Origin: an uncultured Pseudorhodobacter sp.
GTDB taxonomy: Bacteria; Pseudomonadota; Alphaproteobacteria; Rhodobacterales; Rhodobacteraceae
Assembly: GCA_945952425.1 (NCBI GenBank)
Contig: CAMFIX010000180.1
Coordinates: 1-6,407 of the forward strand
Direction of reading: 5' to 3'
DNA length: 6,407 nt
Shown here one piece after another: positions 4,160 through 6,407 of this stretch (position 1 is its first letter; the number at the start of each line of letters is the position of its first letter). Both the position numbers and the translations under genes were made by a program. The notes under the pieces were generated by a model. It ran no database searches. It had not been told where the DNA came from and was given only the letters and a program-made list of their open reading frames with translations.

Positions 4160-6407
4160 ATGAAAAGCGAAGCCGAAGTCGTTGTCGTGGGCGGGGGCGT
4201 GGTCGGCGCCTCGATCCTGTATCACCTGGCCGGAGCCGGCTGCCGCGATGTCGTGCTGCTGGACCGCTCGAAGCTGACGGCGGGATCGACCTGGCATGCC
4301 GCGGGGCTTCTGGTGACCTATTCCCGCTCGTATGCCGTCAGCCGGATGACGCAGGAGTCGATCGACGTCTACAAGGCCGTGGCAGCCGAGGCGGGGACCG
4401 AGGTCGGCCTTTACCAGGTGGGCCAGCTGCGCGTCGCCAATACCGATCTGCGGATGGACGAGTATCTGTCCTATATCGGCATCGCCGCCGCCGCGGGGAT
4501 CGAGGCGCGGATCGTGACGCCCGAGGAAATCCGCAAGCTTCATCCGCTGCTGAACCCCTCTCCCGAGATCAAGGGCGGGCTCTTTCATCCGAACGACGGC
4601 TATATCAACCCGTCGGACATCACCATGGCGCTGGCCCGGCTGGCGCGCGAAAAGGGCGCCAAGATCGAGCAGGACACCGAGGCCACGGCTTACGACCAGC
4701 TGCCCGATGGCCGCTGGAAGGTGACGACCAACAAGGGCGAGATCGTCGCGGGCAAGCTGGTCTTCGCCACCGGCAATTACGCGCGCGAGAATGCGCGGCG
4801 CGTGGGGCTCGACCTGCCCTGCATCCCGATCCTGCACCAGTACTGGACAACGATGCCGGTGCCCCAGCTGGTGGAAAACCGCAAGAAGGGCATTCCGCAA
4901 TACCCGATCCTGCGCGACGAGGATTACGGCGCCTATCTGCGCGAAGACACCGGCGGGCTGCAGTTCGGGCCTTACGAATTCCAGAAGGATCTGAAGCTTT
5001 GGGCCGTCGATGGCGTGCCAAAGGATTTTCGGCATGGACCTGCTGCCCGAAGATTTCGACGCGGTCGAAACCCAGTGGGGCAAGGCCATCGAGCGGGTTC
5101 CGGTGCTGGGCGAGGTCGGCATCAAGTCGAACACCCGCGGGCCCTTCCAGATGACGCCGGACGGGCTGCCCCTGGTCGGCCCGGCGCCGGGGCGGACGAA
5201 CCTCTGGCTGGCCGAGGGCGTGCCGGGGGGGCTCGTCTGGGGCGGGGCCATCGGCAAAAGGCTGGCCGCCTGGATGCTGCAGGGCGACCCGGGGCTGGAC
5301 CTGTCGGAGATCGACGCGCGGCGGTTCGGGACGTTCGTCTCCAAGCGCTGGACCATGGCCAAGGTGCACCAGGCCTGGGGCACCCATATGGAGGTGCATA
5401 TCCCCGGCGAGGACCGCCCCGCCGCGCGGCCTGCGAAAACCGCGCCCTCCTATGACCTGCTGACCGCCAAGGGCGCGGTCTGGACGGTGCTGGACGGCTG
5501 GGAATTCCCGCGCTGGTTCGCGCCCAGCCCTGCGCTGGCGGTGCCCGAACACGGGTTCCGCCGCACCAACCACATGGACTATGTGCAGGCCGAGGTGCGG
5601 GCCGTGCGGCAGGCGGCAGGCCTGATCGACATGGCGCCGATGACCAAGTTCACCGTCAAGGGCCCGGGCGCCGCCGCCTGGCTGGACGGGATATTGGCCA
5701 ACAAGCTGCCCTCGGTCGGCCGCGTCGGGCTGAGCGTCGCCTGCAATGCCCAAGGCGGGATCATCGCGGAATATACCGTGATCCGCCACGCCGAGAACGA
5801 CTTCTACCTCGTCTCGACCCCGGCGGGCGAGGTGACGAACTGGGACGAGCTGACCCGCCTGCTGCCCCGGGACGGCAGCGTCGCCTTGCAGAACGTCTCC
5901 GAGCAAATGGGCGTGCTGGCGCTTTCGGGCCCGCTCTCGCGCGAGATCCTGCAGCCGCTGACCGACACCGACCTGTCGAATGCCGCCTTCCCCTGGCTTG
6001 CCGCACGCAGGGGCGAGGTCGGGCTGGCCCGCGACGTCACCCTGGTGCGCGTCGCCTATACCGGCGAACTCGGTTGGGAGCTGCACCATCCGATGAGCTA
6101 CAACCGCCACCTGGTCGACCTGCTGCTGAAGGCGGGCGAGCCGCGGGGGATGCGGCTTTTCGGAACCGAGGCCATCGAAAGCCTGCGGCTGGACAAGGGC
6201 TATCGCGCCATCCACCGCGAACTGGCCTGGGACATCTCGCCGCTGGAGGCCGGGCTGGAGCGTTTCGTCCAGCTGGACAAGGCCTTCATCGGCCGCGATG
6301 CCATTGCCGCCCAGAAGGCGGCGGGCGTGAAGCGGCGGCTGGTGACGCTGAAACTGCCGGCCGGGGAGACCTCGGTTCTGGCGCATGAAAGCGTCTGGCA
6401 GGAAGGG
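4160..6407 (+). pseudogene. Dimethylglycine/sarcosine dehydrogenase-like flavoprotein with GcvT domain (frameshifted, runs off the right edge)
   Basis: The family oxidatively demethylates N-methylated glycines and passes the one-carbon unit to tetrahydrofolate. Residues 1-289 are a DAO-type FAD domain with GGGVVG (11-16) and GSTWHAAGL, whose His46 matches the histidine that binds FAD covalently in dimethylglycine dehydrogenase. The frame then breaks at a TTTT run (5026-5029). From 5028 a different frame continues without a stop to the window end (460 codons) with FGMDLLPEDF, then GPFQMTPDGLPLVGP and GLVWGGAIG closing the FAD domain, then a GcvT-like domain from about residue 460 with YTGELGWEL. 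Removing one T gives at least 749 residues, so about 60 to 80 of the usual 800 or more lie beyond the window. Conservation on both sides of the break suggests a recent mutation or a sequencing error. The substrate is not certain. It is not obviously tied to the RNA-repair genes. Confidence 0.85.
5026..5029 (+). other. Frameshift site: one extra T in a TTTT run
   Basis: GATTTTCGGC reads D-F-R-H in the upstream frame, but GATTTCGGC would read D-F-G-M and join the conserved downstream frame. Left uncorrected, the upstream frame runs in out-of-frame sequence to a stop near 5455. A single-base homopolymer length change explains everything seen. Confidence 0.85.

Overview
The window is GC-rich (roughly two thirds G+C by eye). 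Codon use and protein sequence look like an alphaproteobacterium of the Rhodobacter/Paracoccus type; this assignment is inference, with no marker gene to confirm it. It carries an RNA-repair / RNA-quality-control locus of the Rtc-Ro60 kind and, next to it, an unrelated one-carbon oxidoreductase gene.

Layout. Positions 1-752 (minus strand) hold no protein gene. They contain a tandem array of at least six Y-RNA-like noncoding RNAs, the sixth cut by the window edge, with a degenerate tRNA wedged between the fifth and sixth. Each complete unit has an outer 8-9 bp helix ending in GA, an asymmetric internal loop opening with AUG (next to a GAAUG motif on the 5' strand, UUGUC or UCGUC on the 3' strand), and an inner 6-9 bp helix. 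The helices differ in sequence between units but keep pairing. The head grows along the array from two plain hairpins (unit 1) to a full circularly permuted tRNA mimic (units 5 and 6): T-arm first, then an acceptor stem closed by a tetraloop, then the D-arm. This is the architecture of YrlA-type bacterial Y RNAs. A strong hairpin (753-778) separates the array from rsr (783-2309, minus), which encodes a Ro60/Rsr TROVE + vWA protein, the expected partner of Y RNAs.

Positions 2310-2484 are the divergent control region, with a candidate -24/-12 element for rsr, an 11-bp palindrome and a 32-bp imperfect inverted repeat. rtcR (2485-4047, plus) encodes the CARF-AAA+-HTH activator of RNA-repair operons. 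It lacks an intact GAFTGA sigma54-contact loop and has Arg in place of the Walker B Glu. From 4160 to the right edge runs a dimethylglycine/sarcosine-dehydrogenase-like flavoprotein gene with a GcvT-type C-terminal domain, broken by one extra T near 5026-5029.

How it may work (inference): the CARF domain of RtcR senses an RNA-damage ligand and switches on leftward transcription of rsr plus the Y RNA array. Rsr is then loaded with a family of different Y RNAs whose tRNA-like heads could gate or tether RNA substrates or tRNA-binding enzymes. No rtcA or rtcB lies in the window; if present they should be beyond position 1, downstream of the array. The multi-member graded Y RNA array together with the altered RtcR is the most unusual part of the window.
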